DNA of 17,324 bases, from contig CAZQKR010000067.1 of assembly GCA_964594045.1 (NCBI GenBank), forward strand, positions 1-17,324, written 5' to 3'. This DNA is from UBA2365 sp964594045 (GTDB lineage Bacteria > Bacteroidota > Bacteroidia > Chitinophagales > Saprospiraceae). This document shows positions 1 through 8,174 of this stretch, in pieces. The translations under genes were made by a program, and so were the position numbers. The notes under the pieces were generated by a model that was not told the DNA's origin, ran no database searches, and saw only the letters and a list, made by a program, of their open reading frames with translations. How positions within the stretch are numbered: position 1 is the stretch's first letter; every line of letters starts with the position of its first letter.

Positions 1-220
1 TTCCACGATTGCACACAAATTAAGGTATCATACCAATTTAATTGTTCTGGTCATTATGATTTTATTTCTTTATCATGCATGGATTTTTACCCACAAGTAT
101 CAAAATATAAATATAAAAAGTAATGAAAAAAATGAAGTGTATTGAAACCCCATGCGTTTTAGACAGAAAGTGTCAACTATTTTTTTAAAAATGAAGGCTG
201 TTTACCATCCCAATTTCCCC

Positions 221-2398
221 CTACATCTTGACAAATTTCCGGCAAGGGTAGTACGGATCTTCAAGTTTTAAAACATAAACTCCTGCCGGTAAGAAGGAGA
301 CATCCAAAGCGTATTTACCGGTCAGATCGACACATATTTTTTGATTACCGTGTAAATCAAAAATGCGGCATTTCCGGGGTGTTGATCCGGTAAAATCAGT
401 CAGTTCAAGTGAATTGATGACAGGGTTTGGATATATGGACCAGTCATTTCCGGAACGGTCGGTATTTCCAATCAGAATGACTATGGTGGATTGAATTCCA
501 ACTTCCCCACAGCCAGATATGGCGGTTAAAGTCACAAGATAGCTGCCACTCAGCGCGTATTCGTGTTGTGGATCTGTTTCTTCAGAACTGTTGCCATCGC
601 CGAAATCCCAGAAAAAACTTGTTGCATTCATGGAATGGTTGCTGAAACTGACCCTGTAATCATCCTGTTCAAAAGAGAAAGCCGCCAGTAAAGGCCTGAC
701 CTTTGTGACATCGACAGTACGGTAAGCGCCTGTTCCCATATTGTAGTAGCTTCCTGAATTGGTTTTTTCCAGCACTACCGTGCGCACCATATAAGTATAT
801 ATGCCCGGCTTAGTCAAACAAGAATCAATATAAATGTTTTCTTTTCCAACCAATTCAGTATTGATTTTCATGAAAACCGCTTCATCTTCAGCTTTTCTGA
901 AAATATGAAATCCTTCAACATCCGCCTGGGGCGCTGTCCATCCAAGGGTGACATAACCGGCCTCAGCACCCGCCCAAAATTCGTCAACCGGGCCAACAGG
1001 ATGCGCTCTGAGCGTCGGGTCTCCCATCAAAGCCATATGAACGCCCTTTTGCCCGAAATTGTAGTCATACAAAGCGGAATTATTCATGGAAGCCAAAGCA
1101 GAGTAACCCACTGTTTCTCCCATGCCCATGTGATGGAAATACCAGTAGGGTCTGCCTGCCCAGCAATTGGTCAATACATTTCCGCTTGCCAGGGCAGCTC
1201 TAAGCAGATTGTTCTCCGGATTGTCCCAATCTCCGAAATAACTGCCAAAAAGCATGGTAAAAACACCTAAAACCGAGTTCTGAGCAAAACCCGGAGTTCC
1301 GATCACCCCGGAACAATTCTGGAAATTTCCTGCACCACAACCATAAGACCAAAGGTAGGATTCTGCTGTTAAGGTAGTACTGTAATCCAGTGCAAAAACC
1401 TGGTCAGCGCCACACAGAGCGCTGAAATTCCGCCATCCGGCAGCAGAAAATCCTTCCGGGTAACCGGTAAATTCATCGTCCACCAATGCCCGGTTCTCTG
1501 CAATGAACAGTTTATTCCTGAAAGCATGATTTTTATCCAGGTATTTTTTCAGGAGCGCGGTTTCATGATCAGCAAAAGCGGGCAAATTGTGCATATCCAC
1601 ACGGCCCACTGCCAGTTCAAGATCGGAAGGGAAAGTGGACTGATCAAATTTTCCGTCACCGGGCACGTTGCGGTTTCTTTCCGTGGAAGCACCGGTAATG
1701 TTTGCAGTGTTGTCCGTCCAGGTGCTTGTCAACTCTGCATAATATCCATCCGCAGGCCATGCACCGTAATGATCGGGTGTATGTCCGTCCGGAACGATCG
1801 CACCTGAATAGGGTACCGGAACGCGTCCAAGCAGGAAAAGGGTTCTGGTGTTTTCCGGATCCATCAGGTATGTGTTTCGGATCTTTTCCTTTACAGAGCT
1901 AACGGCATCTGATTGATCTACAGGTATGGGGATGACCTGGAATCCATCGCCAACGACATCATCTGCCCATCGGTTGATCTCTGTTTCCAGGCCCATCGTT
2001 GAGATCGTGTCATAAACCAACAGAACTTTACCCCGGTCATAGACTTCAGTAAGTTCTATACCGGTCAAAATATATCCTGAACCCGCAACAGTTCCGGTGC
2101 AGTTGATCCGGTATTCATAGGCTACACCTGTTTCCACCGTATTATCTGTCCAGGAAAGTGTATTTCCGGGCAGATTACTGGCAACCGGAAAGCCCCATTG
2201 GTTTGAATTTTTTAATTTTCTGTAAATCTTAAATGATGTGGCTCCGTTAACCGGCTGCCAAAAGATGGTAATTTGAGCCGGATCCTTTTGAATTTCTGCC
2301 GAAAGCAGGATCGATTTATTGAGGCCCGGGGTTTGTGCGGTCACAATATCAAGGATCAGTAAAAATGTCAAGATCAGGAAAAAGTGTTTTGGGTTCAT
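221..2398 (-). CDS. T9SS-exported protein with gingipain-like fold, FnIII and PKD domains
   Basis: This is a 725-residue secreted protein. An N-terminal signal peptide (about residues 1-21, hydrophobic core then ITAQ-like end) is followed by a fibronectin III-like segment (about 28-118). Residues 122-465 resemble the caspase-like domain of peptidase family C25: a strand KVLLVYD, the segment LFLLGRVPVPYSG, and a closing MALMGDPTLRAHPVGPV typical of this fold. A second FnIII-like segment (470-560), a PKD domain (569-642, with FFWDFGDG) and a T9SS type A sorting domain (655-725, starting IYPNPV and ending KFVKM) follow. In the C25-like part the expected SHG motif reads SYG (351-353), and the expected Cys-containing motif before GD reads GSYFGDW (385-391), so catalysis is doubtful. 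It lies 12 bp downstream of the isochorismatase-like gene, probably in one transcript. Export to the cell surface is expected from the sorting signal; the function is unknown. Confidence 0.85.
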   Translation of the reverse strand: MNPKHFFLILTFLLILDIVTAQTPGLNKSILLSAEIQKDPAQITIFWQPVNGATSFKIYRKLKNSNQWGFPVASNLPGNTLSWTDNTVETGVAYEYRINCTGTVAGSGYILTGIELTEVYDRGKVLLVYDTISTMGLETEINRWADDVVGDGFQVIPIPVDQSDAVSSVKEKIRNTYLMDPENTRTLFLLGRVPVPYSGAIVPDGHTPDHYGAWPADGYYAELTSTWTDNTANITGASTERNRNVPGDGKFDQSTFPSDLELAVGRVDMHNLPAFADHETALLKKYLDKNHAFRNKLFIAENRALVDDEFTGYPEGFSAAGWRNFSALCGADQVFALDYSTTLTAESYLWSYGCGAGNFQNCSGVIGTPGFAQNSVLGVFTMLFGSYFGDWDNPENNLLRAALASGNVLTNCWAGRPYWYFHHMGMGETVGYSALASMNNSALYDYNFGQKGVHMALMGDPTLRAHPVGPVDEFWAGAEAGYVTLGWTAPQADVEGFHIFRKAEDEAVFMKINTELVGKENIYIDSCLTKPGIYTYMVRTVVLEKTNSGSYYNMGTGAYRTVDVTKVRPLLAAFSFEQDDYRVSFSNHSMNATSFFWDFGDGNSSEETDPQHEYALSGSYLVTLTAISGCGEVGIQSTIVILIGNTDRSGNDWSIYPNPVINSLELTDFTGSTPRKCRIFDLHGNQKICVDLTGKYALDVSFLPAGVYVLKLEDPYYPCRKFVKM

Positions 2399-2410
2399 TT
2401 TGTAGTTGAC

Positions 2411-3040
2411 TTAAAAAGATTTGAAAAGATAGCGTTCAGTTTCAGATAAAAACTGTTGCAGTTCAATGACTTTGGCATAGTTTGCAATGGCCAGTGTTGC
2501 CAGGGTGGAGGCATGGACATCTTCCGCTTTGACCAGCCGTTCTCCGAATTTCAGATCCCGGGTGGCACAGGCATCTGCAATGACCACGCATTCAAACCCG
2601 TAATCATGAGCTGCACGCACGGCAGCTTCCAGGCACATGTGGGTTTGCATGCCAATGATGATCAAACGTGTAATGTATTGATTTTTAAGATGCTGCAACA
2701 GATCAGTGTTGTAAAAGCTATTGACCTCTGTTTTGGTAATGACTTTTTCTCCCTCAACCGGCAAAACCGTGTGGTGAAAGTCAAATCCTTTTTTTGCCTG
2801 ATGACGGACATGAACAACGTTAAGCTTTTGATCGCGGAAGGTATTCAGGACAATGCCTGCCTGTTGGCCTGCCTGTTCGGCGTTCACCAGGCCGGGACCT
2901 TCACCCGGGAAATAAAACTCCTGGATATCCACGATCAGCAGGGCAGTTTGAATGTTGTCTTCAAAAGATTGGGCCGAAGTGTTGAATGTGAGGCTGGTGC
3001 ACAGCAAAAAAAGTAAAATGGTGAGTTTTAAATGCTTCAT
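2411..3040 (-). CDS. Isochorismatase-family cysteine hydrolase, secreted
   Basis: The product is about 209 residues and belongs to the isochorismatase-like hydrolase family. The Asp-Lys-Cys triad is visible: Asp38 in LLIVDIQ, Lys103 in ITKTEVNSF, and Cys136 in GMQTHMCLEAAVRAAHDYG. Members hydrolyse isochorismate, nicotinamide or other amides and esters; the substrate cannot be told here. The frame is open to an ATG at 3064, but the ATG at 3040 is preferred because it directly begins a signal peptide (MKHLKLTILLFLLCTSLTF, cleavage probably after TSAQ). A periplasmic location is less usual for a family that is mostly cytoplasmic. The next gene downstream, 12 bp away on the same strand, encodes a T9SS-exported protein, so the two are probably co-transcribed. 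Confidence 0.88.
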   Translation of the reverse strand: MKHLKLTILLFLLCTSLTFNTSAQSFEDNIQTALLIVDIQEFYFPGEGPGLVNAEQAGQQAGIVLNTFRDQKLNVVHVRHQAKKGFDFHHTVLPVEGEKVITKTEVNSFYNTDLLQHLKNQYITRLIIIGMQTHMCLEAAVRAAHDYGFECVVIADACATRDLKFGERLVKAEDVHASTLATLAIANYAKVIELQQFLSETERYLFKSF

Positions 3041-3509
3041 ATTTAAGTTTTTGAAATCAGGCATTATTTCACTTTATCAGCAGTACTTCTGAAGTTTTAT
3101 TAAAATTATCTTTGATTAAACCCGGACAAAACCAACTTTCAGACATTCCAGACACGGTATGAAATAGACATGAAAAACTTTCAGGAAATTTTTCTCCTAC
3201 CGGGCATGAATTTCTATATTGCTGATATGCGAACGCATCGGCAGAAATTTTCATCAAAGATTCCATATGGCCGAAATAAAATAAAACACACTTATGAAAG
3301 CTAAAATTAACAAATTATCCAGGATAAGAAAAAACAATCAACTTTTTGTCTCTCGTTCCGGATCATTTTGGGATTATAATGGTAACTGAAAAATCAGGGT
3401 ATTCAACCCACCATTTTCAACAGAAAAGCAAATTTTTTTATTGGACGAAAGCATCTTACGAAATAAATTCATCACATTTGTACAATCAGAATAAAATCAA
3501 AACCAATAC
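3041..3509. other. Divergent intergenic region with a weak promoter candidate
   Basis: This 469-bp AT-rich stretch separates the minus-strand isochorismatase-like gene from the plus-strand methyltransferase gene and must hold both promoters. CACATTTG at 3473-3480 on the plus strand fits the Bacteroidota -7 element TAnnTTTG at seven of eight positions and lies 30 bp before the methyltransferase start. No well-spaced -33 TTG was found. No convincing element was seen for the minus-strand gene. Confidence 0.4.
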
Positions 3510-4148
3510 ATGTTAAAAAGCTTTTTTTACGGACTTTTCTATGACGGATTTATGTTTTTTCCCGAGAAAATTGCGTTAGGAAGAAGGCGCAGAAAACTCA
3601 TTTCAGGGCTCTCAGGTAAGGTGCTGGAGGTTGGTGTTGGTACCGGAGTCAACTTTCGTTTTTATAATGATCAGGTATCGGTGACAGGCGTTGAGCCTTC
3701 GGAAACCATGCTTTACCGTGCATTGAAAAAGCGGAAGAAGCTGAACCTGACCACCCGTATTGAACTGCACCATACCGGATGCGGTTTTCCGGAAATGCAG
3801 GATCTGTGTGAGGAAAATACATTGGACGGTGTGATCTGCACCCTGGTTTTGTGTACGATCCCGGATCCGGAAAAGGCAGTAGAGCATTTTAAAAAGTGGT
3901 TAAAGCCGGGTGGTCAACTCGTGATCATGGAACACATCCGACCGCACACGCATTTTTTTGGTAAAATAATGGATGCAGCCAATCCGTACTGGTCTAAATT
4001 TGCCGATGGATGCCAGCTGAACCGGACAACAGACGTCATGCTGTCCAAAGCCGGGTTTCAATTACAGTATGAAACAAGTTTCAACATGGTTTTGCCATTT
4101 TACGAAGCGGTGTATGTGAAGCAAGCGACAACGGAAACCAACCAATAA
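3510..4148 (+). CDS. Class I SAM-dependent methyltransferase
   Basis: The 212-residue protein has the Rossmann-type SAM-binding fold. Motif I is VLEVGVGTG (38-46). The acidic end of strand 2 is VEPSETML (61-68). A motif IV-like segment DGVICTLVLCTIPDP and a motif VI-like LKPGGQLVIMEH follow. The layout, with a short N-terminal extension rich in aromatic residues (FFYGLFYDGFMFFPEK) and a NPYWSKFADGCQLNRTT segment, resembles the UbiE/METTL7-like group of methyltransferases acting on small molecules, thiols or lipids. The substrate is not identifiable. The N-terminus is hydrophobic but too broken for a clear signal peptide, so peripheral membrane association is possible. The gene is a single plus-strand unit between minus-strand genes. 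Confidence 0.88.
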   Translation: MLKSFFYGLFYDGFMFFPEKIALGRRRRKLISGLSGKVLEVGVGTGVNFRFYNDQVSVTGVEPSETMLYRALKKRKKLNLTTRIELHHTGCGFPEMQDLCEENTLDGVICTLVLCTIPDPEKAVEHFKKWLKPGGQLVIMEHIRPHTHFFGKIMDAANPYWSKFADGCQLNRTTDVMLSKAGFQLQYETSFNMVLPFYEAVYVKQATTETNQ

Positions 4149-4220
4149 TTCCCCAATCAGGATTAAATCAAATGGGTTCAACGGAACATCTATTAATTTA
4201 AATTCCTGAATAATAAATAA

Positions 4221-4721
4221 TTAAGGCTTATCAGCCAGGTACTTTTCAAATTCCTTTTTTGTATTTTTTTCTGCTACAAAAGGAGATTGGATAAATTGTC
4301 CATCATCTGTTGCAATAAAAAAATAAGAGACATTTGCAGAATCTTCATTACCATAAATGCCTGCCAGGAAATAAACAAATTTAGAAATACCCAATGATTG
4401 ACTCTCTGAAATAAAGGGTTTTGCAAAACTGATCTCCCAATAGCTATTTTCGTTAAACAAACTGTCTATTTCAATTTCATCAAGATGTACTCTTACAGGC
4501 TCGCTTTGAATCAAAAGGTCAGAAATCAAGTTAATTAACCCTTCAGTATCAATTTTTCCATAATCCTTTGATTCTCCCGTCTTTTTGTTAATATATCTGA
4601 TTGTTATATCATTTTTATCGAAGCCCGGACTATGGGTATCTGTGTTTGAGTTTTTTCTGGTGAACTGATCACAACAGCCTAAAAATGCTGAAAGTGCCAC
4701 TAAAAACAAAATATTTTTCAT
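4221..4721 (-). CDS. Small lipoprotein of unknown function
   Basis: The 166-residue product begins with a lipoprotein signal, MKNILFLVALSAFLGCCDQF. Cys16 or Cys17 would be lipidated after signal peptidase II cleavage; LSAFLGC fits the lipobox best. The remainder is an acidic, soluble-looking domain without a motif I recognise, containing TGESKDYGKI and FVYFLAGIYGNEDSANVSYFFIATDDGQF. It could be an outer-membrane or periplasmic lipoprotein. It is convergent with the methyltransferase gene (72 bp gap) and lies about 290 bp downstream of the large caspase-like lipoprotein on the same strand. That gap is AT-rich with no clear promoter or terminator. Confidence 0.75.
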   Translation of the reverse strand: MKNILFLVALSAFLGCCDQFTRKNSNTDTHSPGFDKNDITIRYINKKTGESKDYGKIDTEGLINLISDLLIQSEPVRVHLDEIEIDSLFNENSYWEISFAKPFISESQSLGISKFVYFLAGIYGNEDSANVSYFFIATDDGQFIQSPFVAEKNTKKEFEKYLADKP

Positions 4722-5013
4722 TTGTATTCTTTTATCTTTTTGGAAATACCTGCTTTTTTGCTGTCTGGTGGAAACGTTGATTAAAATATGTATAAAACTA
4801 TCCTATTTCACCATATATTATTTTTTTGTACAACATTCGTTCCCTGATACTAAAAAAGGCCTGAATGATATGCATAAAAACTGACATGCAGAAGTATACT
4901 CAGTATTATTCATGTCGATTTTGACAATTTGGCAATATTAACCCGACATGGAGCAGAAACAATAAAAACTTTTAAAAAGACAGAGAAAATTCTATCGGAT
5001 CGCATTCAATTTT

Positions 5014-7113
5014 TTACTCTATTTTCACATCATCAATAAGTATGGCTGTATCATAAATACTGTCACCCACATCTGTACATCTGAAAAAAAGTGTCACACA
5101 ATTGCCTCTGTAACTTTTGATATCGAATGAAGCTGATTGCCATCCGGTCATATAGACACCGCCCTGATCAAAAACGATATCAGGTGAAACTGCTATCAAG
5201 TCCCCCGGAATACCTTCAGGAAAATCATCAGTTGGTGCTGAAGCCCCAAATGAAGCGGCAATGCCATCAACTGTCCTGCTTAACAGAATCTCTTCTCCAA
5301 AACGGTCACTCTGCAACACAACAGAAAACTTATCCTGATATTCACTTCCAATAAACTCCAGAAATTCTTCAGATAAGAAATTCCATTCAAATTCCAGTGT
5401 GTTTGCATCATTTGGAACAGTAAATGACTGAAAAATACTCCCTGTAGCTGTTGTATATCCTAATCCTGTAGATATAATGCCCATGTACAGGCCCTCGCCT
5501 GTATCTTCGCTTCCAAGCTGACTGATGACCCTTCCATCTCCGGATTTAGTCCACCCAAGCATCCCCTTTTCAAATTTGCCGTTTACAATTTCTGCCGGGA
5601 ATCTCATGGTCCCGGAACCTTCAATTTTGAAAGTTGCATAGGGTGTTTGGGGGTCAGAAGTATTTATCAGACTTACATCTGCGGTAGTCTTTTTCTTGCT
5701 GGCCAAAGTTAGAAATACATCTTTTGAAACCGATACACAAAAGCCCCCGTTTACTGTTTCTGTATAACCAAAATATGTTTTGGCACCTTTTCCGATAAAA
5801 GCATCCTTAAGCGGAGGTGTCTGATCACTTCCGCAGAAATTTGCCAGGATCACACTTTGCGGGAATGTGCCGGTGAGTGAGGAAATATATGAAGCATAAA
5901 GTTTGTAAACATCTTTTTTATCTACAACAGTTCCCTGTTTACTGATCGTGATATTTTTGGAAATTCCCATTTTGGGGTCAGCACCCTTCATCAATGCCTT
6001 ATAGGTTTGATATTCGGGCAATAAGGTATCAGCGATTTCTCCTGTAAGTAAAGCTTTACCTCCTCCCGATCCGTGCGTGGATAGAACGACCACTCCATAA
6101 GACATCATTTCAGAAAGCCGGGCAACATTTGCATCCTGGTTAGTGTAGTAAGTTACATCGAAGTCTCCGCATTTCAATGTGTCGAGTATATTGATAATAT
6201 GCGGTCTTTCATTGTTTTTCCACGAAGCTTCATAAGGCGCATATATAAAAACGTTTCTATTTCCGATATGATTGGGATCAAAATCATCCCTGTACCCGAA
6301 TTCGGACGTGCTGTTATAATTTTCACCCCGAGTCTGTCTGTTGACCGGAATTCTGGCCGTTTTCCCTCTATCTTTAGGGTCAAAGGGATTCTGAACGGAC
6401 AGGCCACCCCTGGTATCCACCTTCCCATTAGCATCTTCAAGCGAAACGATAACACCACCCATCAATCCTGATTTATACTTTATTTCAATGGAACTGCCAT
6501 TGGACAAAGTTGCTGATTCAACTTCTGGCCTTGCCTTTATCCATTCCACTAGCTGCCCGATTGCCTGTGGGGCATTGCTTTGACTGTTTCCCAAAAATGT
6601 TTGAAGTTGATTTTTAATGGCATTCTGTACGGTGAACAATGATTTGATTTCACTCGGTTTAATATCTTCATAAACGTTTAAAATTGATTTTTCCGAACGA
6701 ACATCAACAGGATCACCCTTTCTATTAAACATCTCACCCTTCACAAAAAGAAAAATATCCCCCGGTTGACTTTCGATAAGGGTAATTCTTCCATTGAAAA
6801 TATTATCGCCTTTGATATCATCCCCAAAATCAACTAAATTTCCGTTATCTGCTATCGTTCCAACTTCAGTCTCTTTACCATCGGTGCCCACTTTAATCAC
6901 CTTAAGTTCTGCACTGCTGATTGTTACACCCGGCTCAGCCTGGATTCTGAGGGTTATCAGCGTGTTGACATTAACGATCATTTCTCCCGGAGATAATTCA
7001 AGTTTACCCAGTTTTCCAGAATTCAGATCGTCCAGGTCACACCCAACAAGATAAAGCATAGAAAAAACAAAAAATAATATAATTCTGCAAATGGAAACAA
7101 ATGATTTTTGCAT
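5014..7113 (-). CDS. Lipoprotein with caspase-like (clan CD) His/Cys domain and choice-of-anchor-L-like C-terminus
   Basis: The product has 699 residues. The signal segment ends in the lipobox LVGC (Cys25), predicting a lipid-anchored envelope protein. Residues 45-115 form a beta-rich N-terminal domain with IADNGNLVDFGDDIKGDNIF, like the choice-of-anchor X repeats of secreted bacterial proteins. Residues 285-470 look like a caspase-like peptidase fold. A strand GVVVLSTHGSGGG holds the putative catalytic His347, and SVILANFCGSDQ holds the putative Cys427, followed by AFIGKGAKTYFGYT, which resembles the strand and helix after the nucleophile in CHAT and C25 families. Residues 505-699 are a jelly-roll-like region with FLSEEFLEFIGSEYQDKFSV, matching the pattern of choice-of-anchor L domains, and end in AILIDDVKIE. 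A good promoter with a palindrome lies just upstream. The substrate is unknown, and peptidase activity is inferred only from the His/Cys pair. Confidence 0.82.
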   Translation of the reverse strand: MQKSFVSICRIILFFVFSMLYLVGCDLDDLNSGKLGKLELSPGEMIVNVNTLITLRIQAEPGVTISSAELKVIKVGTDGKETEVGTIADNGNLVDFGDDIKGDNIFNGRITLIESQPGDIFLFVKGEMFNRKGDPVDVRSEKSILNVYEDIKPSEIKSLFTVQNAIKNQLQTFLGNSQSNAPQAIGQLVEWIKARPEVESATLSNGSSIEIKYKSGLMGGVIVSLEDANGKVDTRGGLSVQNPFDPKDRGKTARIPVNRQTRGENYNSTSEFGYRDDFDPNHIGNRNVFIYAPYEASWKNNERPHIINILDTLKCGDFDVTYYTNQDANVARLSEMMSYGVVVLSTHGSGGGKALLTGEIADTLLPEYQTYKALMKGADPKMGISKNITISKQGTVVDKKDVYKLYASYISSLTGTFPQSVILANFCGSDQTPPLKDAFIGKGAKTYFGYTETVNGGFCVSVSKDVFLTLASKKKTTADVSLINTSDPQTPYATFKIEGSGTMRFPAEIVNGKFEKGMLGWTKSGDGRVISQLGSEDTGEGLYMGIISTGLGYTTATGSIFQSFTVPNDANTLEFEWNFLSEEFLEFIGSEYQDKFSVVLQSDRFGEEILLSRTVDGIAASFGASAPTDDFPEGIPGDLIAVSPDIVFDQGGVYMTGWQSASFDIKSYRGNCVTLFFRCTDVGDSIYDTAILIDDVKIE

Positions 7114-7143
7114 GGTGTATAAATTTGAGTTTAATCAATAAAA

Positions 7144-7159
7144 TTTGTGTTATCACAAA
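7144..7159. promoter_or_regulatory. Perfect palindrome over the predicted start site, possible operator
   Basis: TTTGTG-TTAT-CACAAA is a perfect inverted repeat with 6-bp arms. It directly abuts the -7 element at 7160-7167 and covers the predicted transcription start of the minus-strand lipoprotein gene. Position and symmetry fit a repressor operator, and TGTG-N4-CACA loosely recalls CRP/FNR-type half-sites. It could instead be a short hairpin in the mRNA leader or a chance palindrome in AT-rich DNA. Confidence 0.4.
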
Positions 7160-7190
7160 CAAAATTATACTAATAAAAACTAAGAATCAA
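7160..7190 (-). promoter_or_regulatory. Candidate Bacteroidota-type promoter for the caspase-like lipoprotein gene
   Basis: On the minus strand the sequence holds TTG (7188-7190) and, after a 20-bp spacer, TAATTTTG (7160-7167). The second element is an exact match to the -7 consensus TAnnTTTG of Bacteroidota primary-sigma promoters. Transcription would begin near 7153 and give a leader of about 40 nt before the ATG at 7113. It is the best spaced promoter in the window. Confidence 0.6.
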
Positions 7191-7314
7191 GGGCTTTAAA
7201 AAGCTCGCTAAATAAGCTTAATACTTCTTTCCCGAATAGCGTCAGAATATTTACTGATCATGGATTTATTTCGGAAAAAAAACGAAAAAAATACAGAAAA
7301 TCTTTTTTCAATAC

Positions 7315-7434
7315 ATGAAAGACAATCTCACTCTAAAGGTATTTGATGAATTTTTGAAAGACGAGCGCTACAAGAAGTTTAAATCAAAAATCAACAAAGA
7401 TCTTACCAGGAAATGGATTAAAAATCCACTTTAA
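7315..7434 (+). CDS. Possible 39-residue small protein or gene remnant
   Basis: A short ORF starts MKDNLTLKVFDEFLKDERY and ends KWIKNPL. It is rich in Lys, Asp and Glu and looks helical. The frame is open upstream only to a stop at 7255, with no other ATG, and a second short ORF in another frame begins at 7260. I recognise no family. It sits alone in the 372-bp gap between two minus-strand genes, without a recognisable promoter. The lysine-rich, protein-like composition is the only support; it may be a decayed remnant. Confidence 0.25.
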   Translation: MKDNLTLKVFDEFLKDERYKKFKSKINKDLTRKWIKNPL

Positions 7435-7485
7435 GGACGTTTATTGTGTTATGTTTAAATGGAATAATTATTCTTGTTCAGCAAT

Positions 7486-8094
7486 TTAACTATACGTTTT
7501 CGTTTTCCGGTAATTCCTGATCAATCGTTCATATTGCCTTTTGAGTTTTTGTTTTTTCCGGAAATGGAATGCCAGATCCGGTTGGAGGGGAAAAGCTTTC
7601 CAACCCAGTTGTTTGTAATCCACGAATAAGGGTGAAAGAACTTCCTTGTCTTTTTCTACAACAAATATATTGCGGCCGTTGAAGATGTCGAAGAACCATA
7701 ATTGCCTTTCTTCAATGAACCGATAGACATAGCCGATTTCCTCCCAGAACCGGTCATCTGAAATGCCTTGATGGTGTCTGAGCGATTGAGCATAACTCCC
7801 ATCCCCGTTTAATGGTCTTGGACAGACCGAATAGCTTTTGCCGGCAAAAATCACCGGATTAAAGTAATTTTTGATCTCTTCAGGCAACAATTGCCAGGTT
7901 TCAGACTCTTCCAGGTGGATATTTTTTCTGAAAAACCTTAGCTGAAAAAACCTGAACCAGTCCAGCCCGGGCTTAATGATCTTTACACAAATATCCTTGT
8001 GGTTTTCAACGGAATAACAATCCCTGAAATATCCTGTACCGATCTTTTGTCCTGAAAACAATTCGCCCCTTCCATCCATATGAAATTTGAACAT
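7486..8094 (-). CDS. YrbL-like protein of kinase-like fold
   Basis: The product resembles the PhoP-regulatory-network YrbL family, which has a degenerate protein-kinase-like fold. A glycine-rich segment GQKIGTGYFRDCYSV is followed by DICVKIIKPG, whose Lys matches the ATP-anchoring lysine. DIFNGRNIFVV corresponds to the catalytic-loop SLKPQNIL of YrbL. LFVDYKQLGWKAF stands where the metal-binding Asp is expected, and the basic tail KKQKLKRQYERLIRNYR is also YrbL-like. The frame opens at 8169 (227 residues), but that ATG lies only 5 bp from the divergent gene start. The ATG at 8094 (202 residues), or 8079, gives the usual family N-terminus and leaves room for promoters. It is probably cytoplasmic. 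The role is unknown; YrbL in enterobacteria is a PhoP-controlled protein. Confidence 0.75.
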   Translation of the reverse strand: MFKFHMDGRGELFSGQKIGTGYFRDCYSVENHKDICVKIIKPGLDWFRFFQLRFFRKNIHLEESETWQLLPEEIKNYFNPVIFAGKSYSVCPRPLNGDGSYAQSLRHHQGISDDRFWEEIGYVYRFIEERQLWFFDIFNGRNIFVVEKDKEVLSPLFVDYKQLGWKAFPLQPDLAFHFRKKQKLKRQYERLIRNYRKTKTYS

Positions 8095-8144
8095 ATATAA
8101 CTGAGCTTTCAATTTAACGTGGCTTAAAAATAACCAATTTTTTT

Positions 8145-8152
8145 CATATTTG
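8145..8152 (+). promoter_or_regulatory. Weak -7-like element before the metalloprotease-like gene
   Basis: CATATTTG matches TAnnTTTG at seven of eight positions and ends 22 bp before the ATG at 8175. No clear -33 TTG is present. It would give a very short leader and lies in the narrow divergent space shared with the YrbL-like gene. Confidence 0.3.
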
Positions 8153-8174
8153 TATTCTAATTCCAACATGTATT

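Noticed and set aside
905..1902. Plus-strand ORFs within the pseudo-gingipain gene
   Set aside because: They are antisense shadows of a gene with clear domains on the minus strand.
3069..3266. 65-codon minus-strand ORF upstream of the isochorismatase-like gene
   Set aside because: Its composition is not protein-like, no family is recognisable, and it lies where the promoters of two divergent genes are expected.
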